Source of the DNA: Brevibacterium pigmentatum
GTDB taxonomy: Bacteria; Actinomycetota; Actinomycetes; Actinomycetales; Brevibacteriaceae
Assembly (NCBI RefSeq): GCF_011617465.1
Contig: NZ_CP050153.1
Span: 3,658,001 to 3,722,000 of the forward strand
Length of the DNA: 64,000 nt
Direction of reading: 5' to 3'
Shown here: positions 33,408 through 42,600 of the stretch, in pieces
Numbering within the stretch: position 1 is the stretch's first letter
Layout: each line of letters begins with the position of its first letter
Translations under genes and position numbers: made by a program
The notes under the pieces: generated by a model
What the model was told of the DNA's origin: nothing
Databases searched by the model: none
Seen by the model: only the letters and a program-made list of their open reading frames with translations

Positions 33408-33636
33408 ACTCCAATCGTGCCACGACCGACTTACACATTCGAAGCCGGTTCACCTCGGCTGCGGCCGACACCACCCCTGACCTGCATGGATTCAAAGAGG
33501 CTTGTCAACATTCTCGAACTGTGACGAACATCAGATTTGTGTTCGAAACTTTTATCGATCACCTATGGCATTCAACACATTATGAGCGTACACTGGATTC
33601 CAACAACAACGATGTTGGTGAACGGAATTCATCCCC

Positions 33637-35322
33637 ATGACCCTCACTCCCGAACGCAGCTCCGATCATTCCGATCGGAACGCCGACAACTCCCCGCAGA
33701 CCAGCGGTCACCCGCTGCTGGCCGACGAGGAGTGGGCAGATCTCAGCCGCTTTGCGCCCGAGGTCACCTCTTCGATCACTCAGCTGATGGGCCTCAAAGA
33801 TGAGCTGCGCTCGTTCGATCGCCCCATGGGACCGGATCAGGCCATCATGCTCGCCGATGGGGTCGAGGCGATCACACGCATCAACGATGCGTTGTCGACG
33901 CTCGCACTCTCCGTCTGCGAACGCGTCGGAACACCCATCGATTTCGGCGCCAAGTCGACGAAGTCGCTCATCGAGAACCGATTCAACCTCACCGGCGCCG
34001 AGGCGAATCGCCGCACCGATATGGCCAAGAACCTCGGCGGACGCGTCGACATGGCCGGACAGGCTCTGCCGCCTCTCTACCCTGTCGTCGCGGATGCGCT
34101 CCATGCCGGCACGATCTCCGCCGCCCAGGCGTCTGTCATCGAAGACTGCATGCGCAAACTGCCCACGTGGGTCAGTCAGACGGTCCGCACCGACGTCGAG
34201 ACGCGCTTGGTCGACAACGCACCCAATGTCCGTCTCAAGGATCTGCGCGAGATCTTCGGCAAGCTCATGGGCTATATCGACCCGGACGGCGCAGAGCCGA
34301 ATGACTCGGCCGACCGCTCGGCGTACAACATGTCCATGCGTGCCAAGACCAACGGCGACTGGGAGCTGCGTGGACTGCTCGACCCCGTCACCGGCGGAAC
34401 TCTCAACGGACTGCTGACCTCACGAATCCAGTCTGCGGGAGAAGACGGCAAGGCCGGTGCCGACAATACCGATGCCGACTCGGCGGCCGGCGCCTCTGGG
34501 ATCGGGGCCGCGGGCAATCCCGACACCGTAACCGGTGCTTCTGAGGAAACGAGCTCGCCGCTTCCTGACAAAGAGCTGCTTGAGATCGTCGATGCGGTGC
34601 TCTCCGGTGACCGATATGACGCGAAGCGAGTTCCGGAACCCGATCTCAACGCAGCTCGCACGAGCGGGAATCCGACTGCCGTCCCCGGCGTCGGCGTTCG
34701 TGAGGACGGCGGTTTCGTCGACGTCAGCGCTGAACAGCCCTCGGCGCGCGAATGGATCTACGAACGATTCGCCGGCCTCGTCACGACGATCGACAAGCAG
34801 CGGACGGCTGCAGGAGCACCTTATGCTCTCGTCATCAACGCCACCGCCGAAGATCTGGCCAAAGGAACAGGACACGGAACCACGGGCGCCGACAATCCCA
34901 TTCCCATCAAGGAACTGATGAGAAACGGCCTGAACGGCTCGCTGTTCTTCCACCTCATGAGCGACAGGGCCAAGACGATGCAGGTGGCCACAGAACAGCG
35001 CTTCGCCAATCGCAAACAGTTGGCAGTGATCACCGCCCGTGACCGAGGTTGCACCTTCCCCGGCTGTGACGCTCCTCCCGGTTGGTGCGATGCCAACCAT
35101 GTGTTTCCATGGTCGCTCGGCGGCAAGACGGAGATCAACAATCTCGCGCTCCTGTGCAGCTATCATCACCACCTGCTCGACCGCACCGAATGGGACACGG
35201 TGATGCTCTTCGACGGGCGACCCGCCTACATTCCGCCCGCCGCAAAGGACCCGGCTCGTAAGCCGATCCTCCACGCCCGCTTCATCGCGGACGATATCGT
35301 CGACTCCCTGTTCGACAAATAG
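33637..35322 (+). CDS. DUF222 / HNH endonuclease-signature protein (13E12-like)
   Basis: 561 residues. The N-terminal 230 residues match DUF222 (LTGAEANRRTDMAKNL, ALHAGTISAAQASVIED). A variable Ala/Asp/Gly-rich section follows (about residues 265-310). The C-terminus has RGCTFPGCDAPPGWCDANHV, PWSLGGKTEINNLALLC and SYHHHLLD, an HNH site with zinc-binding cysteines. Such proteins are multi-copy in actinomycetes and may be selfish or DNA-processing elements; function is unproved. No Shine-Dalgarno is seen, and the 200 bases upstream are AT-rich. Confidence 0.85.
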   Translation: MTLTPERSSDHSDRNADNSPQTSGHPLLADEEWADLSRFAPEVTSSITQLMGLKDELRSFDRPMGPDQAIMLADGVEAITRINDALSTLALSVCERVGTPIDFGAKSTKSLIENRFNLTGAEANRRTDMAKNLGGRVDMAGQALPPLYPVVADALHAGTISAAQASVIEDCMRKLPTWVSQTVRTDVETRLVDNAPNVRLKDLREIFGKLMGYIDPDGAEPNDSADRSAYNMSMRAKTNGDWELRGLLDPVTGGTLNGLLTSRIQSAGEDGKAGADNTDADSAAGASGIGAAGNPDTVTGASEETSSPLPDKELLEIVDAVLSGDRYDAKRVPEPDLNAARTSGNPTAVPGVGVREDGGFVDVSAEQPSAREWIYERFAGLVTTIDKQRTAAGAPYALVINATAEDLAKGTGHGTTGADNPIPIKELMRNGLNGSLFFHLMSDRAKTMQVATEQRFANRKQLAVITARDRGCTFPGCDAPPGWCDANHVFPWSLGGKTEINNLALLCSYHHHLLDRTEWDTVMLFDGRPAYIPPAAKDPARKPILHARFIADDIVDSLFDK

Positions 35323-35325
35323 CCG

Positions 35326-35341
35326 CCCCTCCTTTCAGGGG
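35326..35341 (+). terminator. Weak hairpin after the HNH gene
   Basis: CCCCT and AGGGG pair across a 6-base loop, directly after the stop. Short, so uncertain. Confidence 0.3.
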
Positions 35342-35380
35342 ACAGCTGTGCCCAGTTTCCAAGCGCAAACGCGTCCCTGC

Positions 35381-36649
35381 TCAGCGCCCGATTCGGGAGC
35401 GGCGAAGGCTCATATCAACATCGAGCAGCAGAAGGTCAGCCGACATTCCCGGCGCCAACAGACTGGCAGCATCATCGCGGCCCAGTGCGTGTGCAGAGTC
35501 GCCCGGCTCCGGGGCGACGCCCAGTGCGCGTGCAGAATCGCCCGGCTCCGGCAACCGACCGAGCGCACGCAGTGGAACGAGGCTCGCGGACTGCACTGCA
35601 TCGAACGGGCTGAGTCCCACCTCGGTGACGGCCCGCTTCACAGCCTCGTCCATCGTCAACGTGGACCCCGCGATGGCGCCCTGAGCGCCGTCCGAGGTGA
35701 CCAGACGAGCCACCGAATCCTTGACCTCGACCGGGAGCGAACCAAGGTGATAGCTCCCATCGTGCAGGCCGGTCGCCGCCATGGCGTCAGTGATGAGAGC
35801 GATGCGCCCGGGCACGAGTTCGTGGAGCATACGCGCCACCGGGGCAACCACGTGGACGCCGTCATTGATGAGTTCGACGGTGACATGCTCGGCCTCGGCC
35901 GCAGCCAGGACCGGCCCCGGAGCACGGTGATGGATGCCCGGCATCGCATTGAACGCGTGGGTGAGGATGCTCGCTCCCGCTTCGAATGCCTGCGCGGTCA
36001 GCTCGTAATCAGCGGCAGTATGACCGACTGCCACACGCACCCCCGCCGCAGAGAACCGAGCGATCGCATCGAGGGCACCGGGAAGTTCGGGGGCGATGGT
36101 GATCTGCGCGAGAGTTCCATCGGTAGCCTCGAGGATTGACTCGACCGCCTCCGGAGTCGGCGACGTGAGCACCTCGGGCGCATGCGCGCCCTTGAAATCC
36201 GGGGACAGGAACGGACCTTCGGCATGCAGACCCATGACCATCGCCCGATCGCGGACGAGTCCGGCCCCCACGCGCAGCGACCGGCACAGCCCTTCGATCG
36301 TGTCCGAGACGTATGACAGTGCAAGCCGGCCGGTGCCATGAGCCCGATGCGCATCGAGGATCGCATCGACCGCCTCGGCCCCGTCCTCGGCACTCGCACC
36401 GCCCGCGCCGTGACAGTGGATATCGACGAATGCCGGAGCCACGAATCCGCCGGCCGCGTCGATGACCTCGCCCCTCGCCGAGGCGGCCCTGTCCTTCCAG
36501 CCGTCCCCGCGGCCCCGTGCAGCGACTGTTCCGTCGGCGATCGCGATCCATGTGTCGGCGGTCTCCTCGGCGAACGTCGTCCGATCACCGTCGAGGATGC
36601 ACGCATTGTGGATGACCGCCTCGGTGGGGATCTGTTCGGTCTGTGTCAT
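35381..36649 (-). CDS. nagA: N-acetylglucosamine-6-phosphate deacetylase
   Basis: 422 residues. PAFVDIHCHGAGG carries the metal His-x-His, GLHAEGPFLSPDFKGAH the Glu, VRVAVGHTAADY and LTHAFNAMPGIHHR the further His ligands, and ALITDAMAATGLHDG the catalytic Asp. It removes acetate from GlcNAc-6-P in amino-sugar catabolism and wall recycling. The C-terminus has an insertion in which PEPGDSARALG and PEPGDSAHALG repeat 13 residues apart (see the DNA repeat). GGAAGGA precedes the ATG. NagB is not nearby. Confidence 0.92.
   Translation of the reverse strand: MTQTEQIPTEAVIHNACILDGDRTTFAEETADTWIAIADGTVAARGRGDGWKDRAASARGEVIDAAGGFVAPAFVDIHCHGAGGASAEDGAEAVDAILDAHRAHGTGRLALSYVSDTIEGLCRSLRVGAGLVRDRAMVMGLHAEGPFLSPDFKGAHAPEVLTSPTPEAVESILEATDGTLAQITIAPELPGALDAIARFSAAGVRVAVGHTAADYELTAQAFEAGASILTHAFNAMPGIHHRAPGPVLAAAEAEHVTVELINDGVHVVAPVARMLHELVPGRIALITDAMAATGLHDGSYHLGSLPVEVKDSVARLVTSDGAQGAIAGSTLTMDEAVKRAVTEVGLSPFDAVQSASLVPLRALGRLPEPGDSARALGVAPEPGDSAHALGRDDAASLLAPGMSADLLLLDVDMSLRRSRIGR
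35481..35551. repeat. Tandem 39-bp duplication inside nagA
   Basis: The 32-base units 35481-35512 and 35520-35551 differ at two positions and are 39 bases apart. They encode the repeated PEPGDSA-x-ALG segment in frame. Confidence 0.8.
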
Positions 36650-36733
36650 CGGGGTCCTTCCATCGCTCTGCGCACGCCTCATCCAGGGTACGGAATAGCT
36701 TCACGGTCTCCCCACTGCAGGGTGCGGGCAATC

Positions 36734-36825
36734 CTGCCGACTCACCCCAGGGTGCCGACGAACCGGCCGCCGACCCGTCCTAAAGTGCGGACGTACCGTC
36801 TGCCGACTCACCCCAGAGTGCGGAC
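36734..36825. repeat. Direct repeat at the end of the S9 peptidase gene
   Basis: 26-base units at 36734-36759 and 36800-36825 (start CTGCCGACTCACCCCAG) differ at two positions; partial copies lie near 36711 and 36784. The second unit covers the last codons and stop of the peptidase gene. Confidence 0.65.
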
Positions 36826-38823
36826 TCGGTTCGCGTCGATGCCGAGCACATGCGTATCGAGGAACGCGAGGACGGTGCGATACCAGACCTCGGCATTCCC
36901 GCGGCCGAGGATCCAATGCCCCTCATCGGGGAAGTAGAGGAACCGATGCTGAGTATCGCCATCGGCGTCGAGCGGAGTCTTGGCCTGGGTGAGCAGGTCC
37001 AACCACAGCTCCTGCCCCTGTCCGATCGGCACCCGGTAGTCCTTGTCGCCGTGGATGACGAGCATCGGAACCTCGATATCACCGGCGTAGAGGTGCGGCG
37101 AGTACTGCGCCGACTGCTCCCGCATCGCCTGATCCCACGACGAATTGTCCGTCGTCCGCCCCATCGACGTGGTGTTCCACAGAGAGGCGTGGGTGACGAT
37201 GCACTTGAACGCGCTGCCGGTGTGCCCGGCCACCCAATTGGCCATGTATCCGCCGTAGGACCCGCCGGCCAGGGCGACATGTTCGGAATCGATGTCCGCC
37301 CTCTCCCCTGCGGCCTCGGTCAGCGCCATGATGTCGGTGAAAGGTGTGCCGCCGAGCTGCTGCTGACCGCGGTCGATCATCGCCTGCCCGTAACCGGTGG
37401 AGATCGCCGGATCCGGCAACAGCACCGCATAACCGGCAGCCGCGAACGGACCCGGGTTCCACCGGTAGGTCCACGCATTCCACGAGCCCCACGGACCGCC
37501 GTGGGCGAATACGACGAGCGGATGCGGCCCCTCCCCCTCCGGCAGCACCAGCCACGCACGGATCGGCGTGCCGTCCTCGGCTGTGACCTCCACCTCGGTG
37601 AGGGTGCCTTCCTCGTCGAGCACCGTCGCCGGATTCGCGAGCTCGCTGATCACGCCGGTGCCGAGGTCGACGGAGATCGGCAGAGGTGCGACATCGATCG
37701 CCGAGGCGGTCGCCACGACCGTGTCCTCGCGCAGGGCCAGCCCCGAGAACGAATACTTCTGATCGACTCCCCCGACGAGCCGCCGAGGCTGCGCATCGTC
37801 GAGACCGCCGATGAAGATGCTGCCGCGGCCGTGATCATCGGCAGTGGCCACGATGGTCGAATCGTCCACCCAGATCGGGGAGAACCAGAAGTCGGCATCG
37901 GGCCACACGGGATTCAGTTCCGCGGTTTCGAGGTCGAGGACCATGAGTTCGGCCGCGAGGTTGGTCTGCGGAGTCCAGGATTGCACACGGGTGACCAGTG
38001 CTTTCGACCCGTCCGGGCTGATGGCCTCGATGTCGAAGCTGTGATCGGTCGCCGGCTTCGTCAGACGGTGCAGCTCGGGCTCACCGTCGAGGTCCACGCG
38101 CCAGATCTCACTGGCTTCGAGCTGGCCGGGGATCGGCTTCTCCAGCTGGACGAGGACGAAACGGGCGTCATCGTCGACAGCCCAATCGACCAATCGACCG
38201 GACGGCAGCGACAGGTAGCGGAAGTCGATGCCCGCCGGCGCACTCAGCTCGTCAGTGACTTCGGGAAAATCGGCACCCACCTCGTCGAGGGTGGCCACGG
38301 CCAGGGTCTGCCGGCCCGGCCCCAGATCATGATCCCAGCGGCGGACGGGGAACCCGGTGTGGAGTATTCCGCTGACCTTCGCATCGCTGCGTTCGGCGCT
38401 GAATTCCTGGTGGTCGTTCTCGTCGGCGGCCCACGTGTGGACGGGGAACTCGACGATGATGGTCTCCCCTTTGACCTCGATTCGGGAGAAACCGCCCTCG
38501 TGATCGGCGAGTTTGCGGGCCTCTCCGTTGTCCGGCAGCGCCCACAGGCTCGGAGACTCGGCATCTTTGCCGTCCTCGCCCTTGCGCTTGGAGGCGAAGA
38601 CGATCGTGCCGTTCTCGCTCAACGCGGCAGGCCCGATGGACTGGTCGCCGCGGGTGATGCGCCGGGGCGTCTCCCCGCTGATATCGGCGAGGTGGCTGAG
38701 GGAAGAATTGCCCTCGGAGTTGAGGAACGAGTATTGGGCGATGACGCGGCCGCTCTGGTTCGTCAAGAGGCCTTGCAGGCGGCGGGCGTCGAGGAGTCGG
38801 GTCACTGCGTCGTGGGTCGTCAT
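36808..38823 (-). CDS. S9-family (prolyl-oligopeptidase-type) serine peptidase
   Basis: 671 residues. A beta-propeller-like N-terminal half (to about residue 400) precedes an alpha/beta-hydrolase domain. ALAGGSYGGYMANW holds the nucleophilic Ser (G-x-S-x-G), HGDKDYRVPIGQGQELW the Asp and FPDEGHWI the His. FAHGGPWGSWNAW is the oxyanion segment. Without a signal peptide it should be cytoplasmic and degrade short peptides, like acyl-aminoacyl peptidases. The ATG follows a TAGGAT box by 6 bases, hence leaderless. Confidence 0.92.
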   Translation of the reverse strand: MTTHDAVTRLLDARRLQGLLTNQSGRVIAQYSFLNSEGNSSLSHLADISGETPRRITRGDQSIGPAALSENGTIVFASKRKGEDGKDAESPSLWALPDNGEARKLADHEGGFSRIEVKGETIIVEFPVHTWAADENDHQEFSAERSDAKVSGILHTGFPVRRWDHDLGPGRQTLAVATLDEVGADFPEVTDELSAPAGIDFRYLSLPSGRLVDWAVDDDARFVLVQLEKPIPGQLEASEIWRVDLDGEPELHRLTKPATDHSFDIEAISPDGSKALVTRVQSWTPQTNLAAELMVLDLETAELNPVWPDADFWFSPIWVDDSTIVATADDHGRGSIFIGGLDDAQPRRLVGGVDQKYSFSGLALREDTVVATASAIDVAPLPISVDLGTGVISELANPATVLDEEGTLTEVEVTAEDGTPIRAWLVLPEGEGPHPLVVFAHGGPWGSWNAWTYRWNPGPFAAAGYAVLLPDPAISTGYGQAMIDRGQQQLGGTPFTDIMALTEAAGERADIDSEHVALAGGSYGGYMANWVAGHTGSAFKCIVTHASLWNTTSMGRTTDNSSWDQAMREQSAQYSPHLYAGDIEVPMLVIHGDKDYRVPIGQGQELWLDLLTQAKTPLDADGDTQHRFLYFPDEGHWILGRGNAEVWYRTVLAFLDTHVLGIDANRVRTLG

Positions 38824-38829
38824 CTTCCC

Positions 38830-38835
38830 ATCCTA
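38830..38835 (-). promoter_or_regulatory. -10 box of leaderless promoter for the S9 peptidase
   Basis: TAGGAT on the minus strand ends 6 bases before the ATG at 38823. Confidence 0.5.
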
Positions 38836-39064
38836 GGTCCCAACGTCGATTCCGGGGTGGTATCCCGAGGACCCCAACTCGCCGAGGCGCCGAGGCGGCC
38901 GACCGAGTCGAGGGCCCGAGGCTGCTTACCGAATATCCCGCGCCGCCGAGGTAGCCCGTTGGATCGCGTACGTGTGACCTTCGCGGCGCAGATGACCGAC
39001 TGCAAAGGCGGCTGGCCGAATCGCTGGCGCCCAACCGCCGCGTCGTTCGATGCCCACGGAAGAG

Positions 39065-39820
39065 TCAGCGGAAGCTCGGTGCCGGAACCTTCTCGCCGTC
39101 GATCGTCACCGTCGGGAGCATCTTCTTGAAGTCCTCCGCCACTTCGGTGTTCGTCTTCGGCGTGCGCATCTCGATCGAGATATTCACCAGACGTCCGTTG
39201 ATCTTGTACCCCGTCTGCACCCCGAAGACATACGTCGGTTTCTTGTTGAGAGCCATGATCTCGGTAGGACCGAGTTCACCCTGATAGCTCCAGAACTCTC
39301 CCGCTGCCAGAGAGCCCGTCTGCTCGGCAATCACCTGCGAGTCCTGTTTGGAGAAGTTGTAGCGTCGTTTCTGGTCGACGACTTCCTGCGCACTGTCGCC
39401 GTATTCGTCGGTGCAGTTGACGAGAATGATGTCGGCTTCGGCGCTGTTCTCTCCGTGAGTGAAGACATGGAACTGTTCGGTGCTCCCGGTGCTGTCCCTC
39501 CACTCATCGCCGATCGCGAAGCTCAGCTCGACCGGGCAGCTGCTGCCGAATGACACCGAAGTCCTCGTCATCCCTTTGGGGATTCCGGCCTCGGTGGGTT
39601 TGCCTGTGGGTTCGGGTCCGGCGGTTTCCTGCACACCGATCCGCATCGGACCGGCAGACTTGTCCTCGGTGCGGATCTGGAAGACCGAACACCCGCTGAG
39701 CAGGACGGTCAGTGCGAGTGTGCCTGCGGCCGCGGCTCGCCGCACCGAGGCTGGTCTCGCCGCGACCATTCTCACCGCGGCAGGACCCCGTGAAGCCGTT
39801 CGTCTGGTCACCCGTCTCAC
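39065..39820 (-). CDS. Lipoprotein, last gene of the Mrp/two-component run
   Basis: 251 residues from a GTG that overlaps the kinase stop by 4 bases (GTGA). An Arg-rich start of about 30 residues precedes a hydrophobic helix and lipobox LSGC (Cys44). The exposed part has two other Cys (SSCPVEL and VNCTDE) that may form a disulphide, and mixed alpha/beta content; I do not recognise the family. Its position directly after the kinase suggests an accessory that senses or reports outside the membrane. Alternatively the start may be one of the in-frame GTG/ATG codons up to Met18. Confidence 0.75.
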   Translation of the reverse strand: MRRVTRRTASRGPAAVRMVAARPASVRRAAAAGTLALTVLLSGCSVFQIRTEDKSAGPMRIGVQETAGPEPTGKPTEAGIPKGMTRTSVSFGSSCPVELSFAIGDEWRDSTGSTEQFHVFTHGENSAEADIILVNCTDEYGDSAQEVVDQKRRYNFSKQDSQVIAEQTGSLAAGEFWSYQGELGPTEIMALNKKPTYVFGVQTGYKINGRLVNISIEMRTPKTNTEVAEDFKKMLPTVTIDGEKVPAPSFR

Positions 39821-41466
39821 TGCTGGTCACCCGGTTGGTGACGGTCCGGGTACCCCGCTTCCGGGCCGTTCTGATTCGGCTGTGCCTGCCCGTACCCGTG
39901 CTGAGGAGCCTGCGGTCGGGAATTCCGCTGGCCGCCGACAGGAGGCTGGCCTGTGGGCTGGGGTCCGCTGGCAGGCTGACTGCCGACGGGTGGCTGACTG
40001 CCAATGGGTGGCGGTCCGAAATTCTGCTGGCCTGAGACGGGCTGGCTGCCGATGGGCTGATTGCCGAAGTTCTGCGGTCCGGAATTCGGCTGATTGCCGA
40101 CTGATGGCTGGCTGGTCGGCTGGGGTCCGCTGGCAGGCTGGCTGCCCACTGGTGCCTGACCGAAATTCTGCGGGCCCGAGTGCGCCTGACCTGACTGCGG
40201 CTGGCCTGATGGCGGCGGGCCGGAATGCTGCGGACCGGAGTTCGGCTGGCTTCCGACTGGCGGCTGCCCGTAACCCGGGTTCTGTCTTCCGCCGTTCGGT
40301 GCCTGCCGCGGCGGTTTGAACTGCGAATGCTGCCCGGAATCCGGCGGGAATCCACCGGAGACGGACTCGCCCGTCCGACGATTGACCAGATTTCCATCGA
40401 CCCGCTCGAGGCGACGCTTCGACGTCCGCCGCGGCGTACCGAGGATCCGCCCCTGCAGTTCGGCCTCATTGGGCTGACGGGGCGGCAGGAATCCGGGCGC
40501 CTGCCGCGAATCCGCCTGCTGCATCGGCTGCACCGCATGCGAGCCTGCGGCGACCCGATCCATATGATCGGACATCTGCGGCACGGTCACGGGTGCGGCA
40601 TCGGCGAGCACAGGGAGGACCATACGCACCGAGGTGCCCACACCCTCCTGACTGAAGAGCTGCACGGATCCGCCGTGGCGGGTGACGATCGCACGCACGA
40701 GCGAGAGGCCCATTCCCGAACCGGCGACGGCCCGGACCCGAGAACCGCGAGAGAGCTCGTCCCAGACGTTCTCCTGTTCGGCCAACGGAATGCCGCTGCC
40801 GGTATCGGCGACCTCGACGACGACCCAGCGGTGTCCGTCGATGATCTGCTCATTGGCACGCAGCTCGACGACTTCGGCCTGCGACGAGTATTTGAGAGCA
40901 TTGCCCAGCAGATTGAGGATCGCGGTGAGCAGCAGATCCTCCTCTCCTGCGACATCGGGCAGCCGCCACGGAGCCCGGGCGACGGTCGCCACGATCATCC
41001 GATCCTCGGCGCCCGGCGCGGTCGAGGCATCCTCGACGGCCTGGTGAATGAGTGCATCGAGATCGACGCGAGCGTATTCGATGATCCGGGTCTCGACATC
41101 GGCGAGCTTGCGCAAGTCGGCGAGCAGTCGGGCGACCCGACGTGAGGACACGTCGACCTGCTTGGCCGCCGGCTCCACTTCGCTCAGGGTGCCGCCGTCA
41201 CGGACGACCTCGCGGATGCTCGCCGCCGAGGTGCGCAGCGCCGTCAGCGGGTTCTTCAGTTCGTGGTCGAGTCGGATGAGCATCCGATTGCGCTTCGTCA
41301 TCGAGTCCTCGGCCGCTGCCGTCTCGATGGATTCCCGCAGCGCGGCCTCGCGCTTCTTCAGATACCGCCAGCCGAACCACGCGCCGACGGCCAGACCGCC
41401 GAGCACGATGACGAGCAGCAGCAGGAACAGCCACACCTGGATCTCGAAGACAAGGAAGTTCGTCAT
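39817..41466 (-). CDS. Sensor histidine kinase with long Gln/Pro/Gly/Ser tail
   Basis: 549 residues. One helix at about residues 9-33 anchors it; there is practically no external loop. The HisKA box RLDHELKNPLTAL carries the phospho-His, followed by the N box (ILNLLGNALKYSS), VVEVADTGSGIP (G1) and AGSGMGLSLVRAI (G2). The catalytic core ends near residue 290. About 250 residues of disordered sequence follow, the last 190 being repeats of NSGPQ, PPVGSQP and SGPQPT type. The kinase overlaps the response regulator (ATGA) and the lipoprotein (GTGA). Lack of a sensing loop suggests it reads the membrane state or the partner lipoprotein. Confidence 0.9.
   Translation of the reverse strand: MTNFLVFEIQVWLFLLLLVIVLGGLAVGAWFGWRYLKKREAALRESIETAAAEDSMTKRNRMLIRLDHELKNPLTALRTSAASIREVVRDGGTLSEVEPAAKQVDVSSRRVARLLADLRKLADVETRIIEYARVDLDALIHQAVEDASTAPGAEDRMIVATVARAPWRLPDVAGEEDLLLTAILNLLGNALKYSSQAEVVELRANEQIIDGHRWVVVEVADTGSGIPLAEQENVWDELSRGSRVRAVAGSGMGLSLVRAIVTRHGGSVQLFSQEGVGTSVRMVLPVLADAAPVTVPQMSDHMDRVAAGSHAVQPMQQADSRQAPGFLPPRQPNEAELQGRILGTPRRTSKRRLERVDGNLVNRRTGESVSGGFPPDSGQHSQFKPPRQAPNGGRQNPGYGQPPVGSQPNSGPQHSGPPPSGQPQSGQAHSGPQNFGQAPVGSQPASGPQPTSQPSVGNQPNSGPQNFGNQPIGSQPVSGQQNFGPPPIGSQPPVGSQPASGPQPTGQPPVGGQRNSRPQAPQHGYGQAQPNQNGPEAGYPDRHQPGDQQ
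39850..40310. repeat. Degenerate tandem repeats coding the kinase tail
   Basis: On the minus strand, short units encoding GSQPASGPQPT, NSGPQNFG and similar recur with spacings of tens of bases; one GSQPASGPQPT unit occurs twice nearly unchanged. The pattern points to slippage-driven expansion of a disordered region. Confidence 0.6.
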
Positions 41467-42215
41467 AGACGGCTCTGTCCGTCCTCGCCGCGGACCTCAC
41501 CGACGAAACGGTAGCCGCGCCCCTGCATGGTCGCGATCCACCGTGGTTCCGCGGCGTCTTCGCCGAGCACGCGACGCAGTTCGGCGACGCGGGAGTCCAC
41601 GGCACGGGTGCCCACCGCCTCTTCGAATCCCCACAGCACTTCGAGCAGGCGGGAGCGTTCGATGAGTTCGTCCTTGTGCACCATGAGGTACTCGAGCAGG
41701 GTGAAGCCCTTCGGGGTGACGACGAGCTCACGCTGCCCCAGCCAGGCTCGGCGTCCGACACGGTCGACGCGCAGGCCGAAGCTGGACACGAGCACCGGAG
41801 CCGTGGCCAGAGGCGGGCCGTCATTGCGGGTGCGACGCAGCACGGCGCGAATGCGAGCGACGAGCTCGTGCGGGTCGAAGGGTTTGTTGAGGTAGTCGTC
41901 GGCCCCCTCTTCGAGGGCCATCGCACGCTCGACACCCTCGCCGACCTGGGTCAGCAGCAGCACCGGAACCCAGTTCTCCTCCTGGCGCAGACGGCGCAGC
42001 ACCTGCCGGCCGTCGGCTCCGGGCATGAGCACATCGAGGACGCACACATCGGGTCGGTGGCGGTGGATCTCGTCGAGGGCGAGCAGTCCGTCGCTGGCGG
42101 GCAGCACCCGGAATCCGGAGCGTTCGAGGAACGGCACGACCGCTCCGAGTACGTCGGGCTCATCATCGGCGACTAAGACGAGGGGTTGGGGCTCGGTGTG
42201 CTTGTCAGCCGTCAT
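41463..42215 (-). CDS. OmpR/PhoB-type response regulator
   Basis: 250 residues. Receiver: acidic pocket VLVADDEPDV, phospho-acceptor Asp in VCVLDVLMPG, Thr in LLLTQVGEG and Lys in YLNKPFDPHEL. The C-terminal winged helix (VVTPKGFTLLEYLMVHKDELIERSRLLEVLWG, then VDSRVAELRRVLGED) binds DNA. The ATG lies inside the mrpG gene (11-base overlap) and the stop overlaps the kinase start. This makes it part of the antiporter transcript. Targets are unknown; autoregulation of the antiporter is the simplest guess. Confidence 0.92.
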   Translation of the reverse strand: MTADKHTEPQPLVLVADDEPDVLGAVVPFLERSGFRVLPASDGLLALDEIHRHRPDVCVLDVLMPGADGRQVLRRLRQEENWVPVLLLTQVGEGVERAMALEEGADDYLNKPFDPHELVARIRAVLRRTRNDGPPLATAPVLVSSFGLRVDRVGRRAWLGQRELVVTPKGFTLLEYLMVHKDELIERSRLLEVLWGFEEAVGTRAVDSRVAELRRVLGEDAAEPRWIATMQGRGYRFVGEVRGEDGQSRL

Positions 42216-42600
42216 GGTGGTCTGTTCCGGTTCCTCTCTGGCGTTCCCAGGCGATCTCTCTGGCCTCGGCACGGTCGACCGCCTCGGCGAGTTCATCTCG
42301 ATACAGCATAGATCGACGCAGGTGCTTGGTGCGATAACCGGCGCGGCCGACCATGTGCGTGGCGACGGGGATCGTCACGAGCTGGAAGGAGATGACGATC
42401 GCCAGAGTCGTCACCGTCGCCCACGTCGGGAACTGGATCGCAATCGCCACACAGACGAGTATCAGGCCCAGCACCTGGGGTTTCGCACTCGCGTGCATGC
42501 GCGAGAGAAGGTCACCGAAGCGCGCGAGACCGACCGCGGCGGCCAGGGACAGGACCGCGCCGAGGAAGATGAGCACGGCCGAGATGATGTCAAGAACCAC
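42205..42600 (-). CDS. mnhG: Mrp cation/proton antiporter subunit G
   Basis: 131 residues with three helices. DIISAVLIFLGAVLSLAAAVGLARFGDLLSRMHA and AKPQVLGLILVCVAIAI match MnhG/MrpG. The start is GTG with GGGAGGAG, inside the end of subunit F (11-base overlap). The last 45 residues are a charged tail beyond the fold, overlapping the response-regulator start. Confidence 0.9.
   Translation of the reverse strand: MVLDIISAVLIFLGAVLSLAAAVGLARFGDLLSRMHASAKPQVLGLILVCVAIAIQFPTWATVTTLAIVISFQLVTIPVATHMVGRAGYRTKHLRRSMLYRDELAEAVDRAEAREIAWERQRGTGTDHHDG

Noticed and set aside
33510..33560. Possible LexA/SOS box before the HNH gene
   Set aside because: GAAC and GTTC elements occur, but not with the 4-base spacing of the actinobacterial GAAC-N4-GTTC box.
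36850..39129. 759-codon open frame opposite the S9 peptidase
   Set aside because: It mirrors the codon periodicity of the minus-strand gene, is Arg/Gly-rich without motifs, and the opposite frame encodes a complete serine peptidase.
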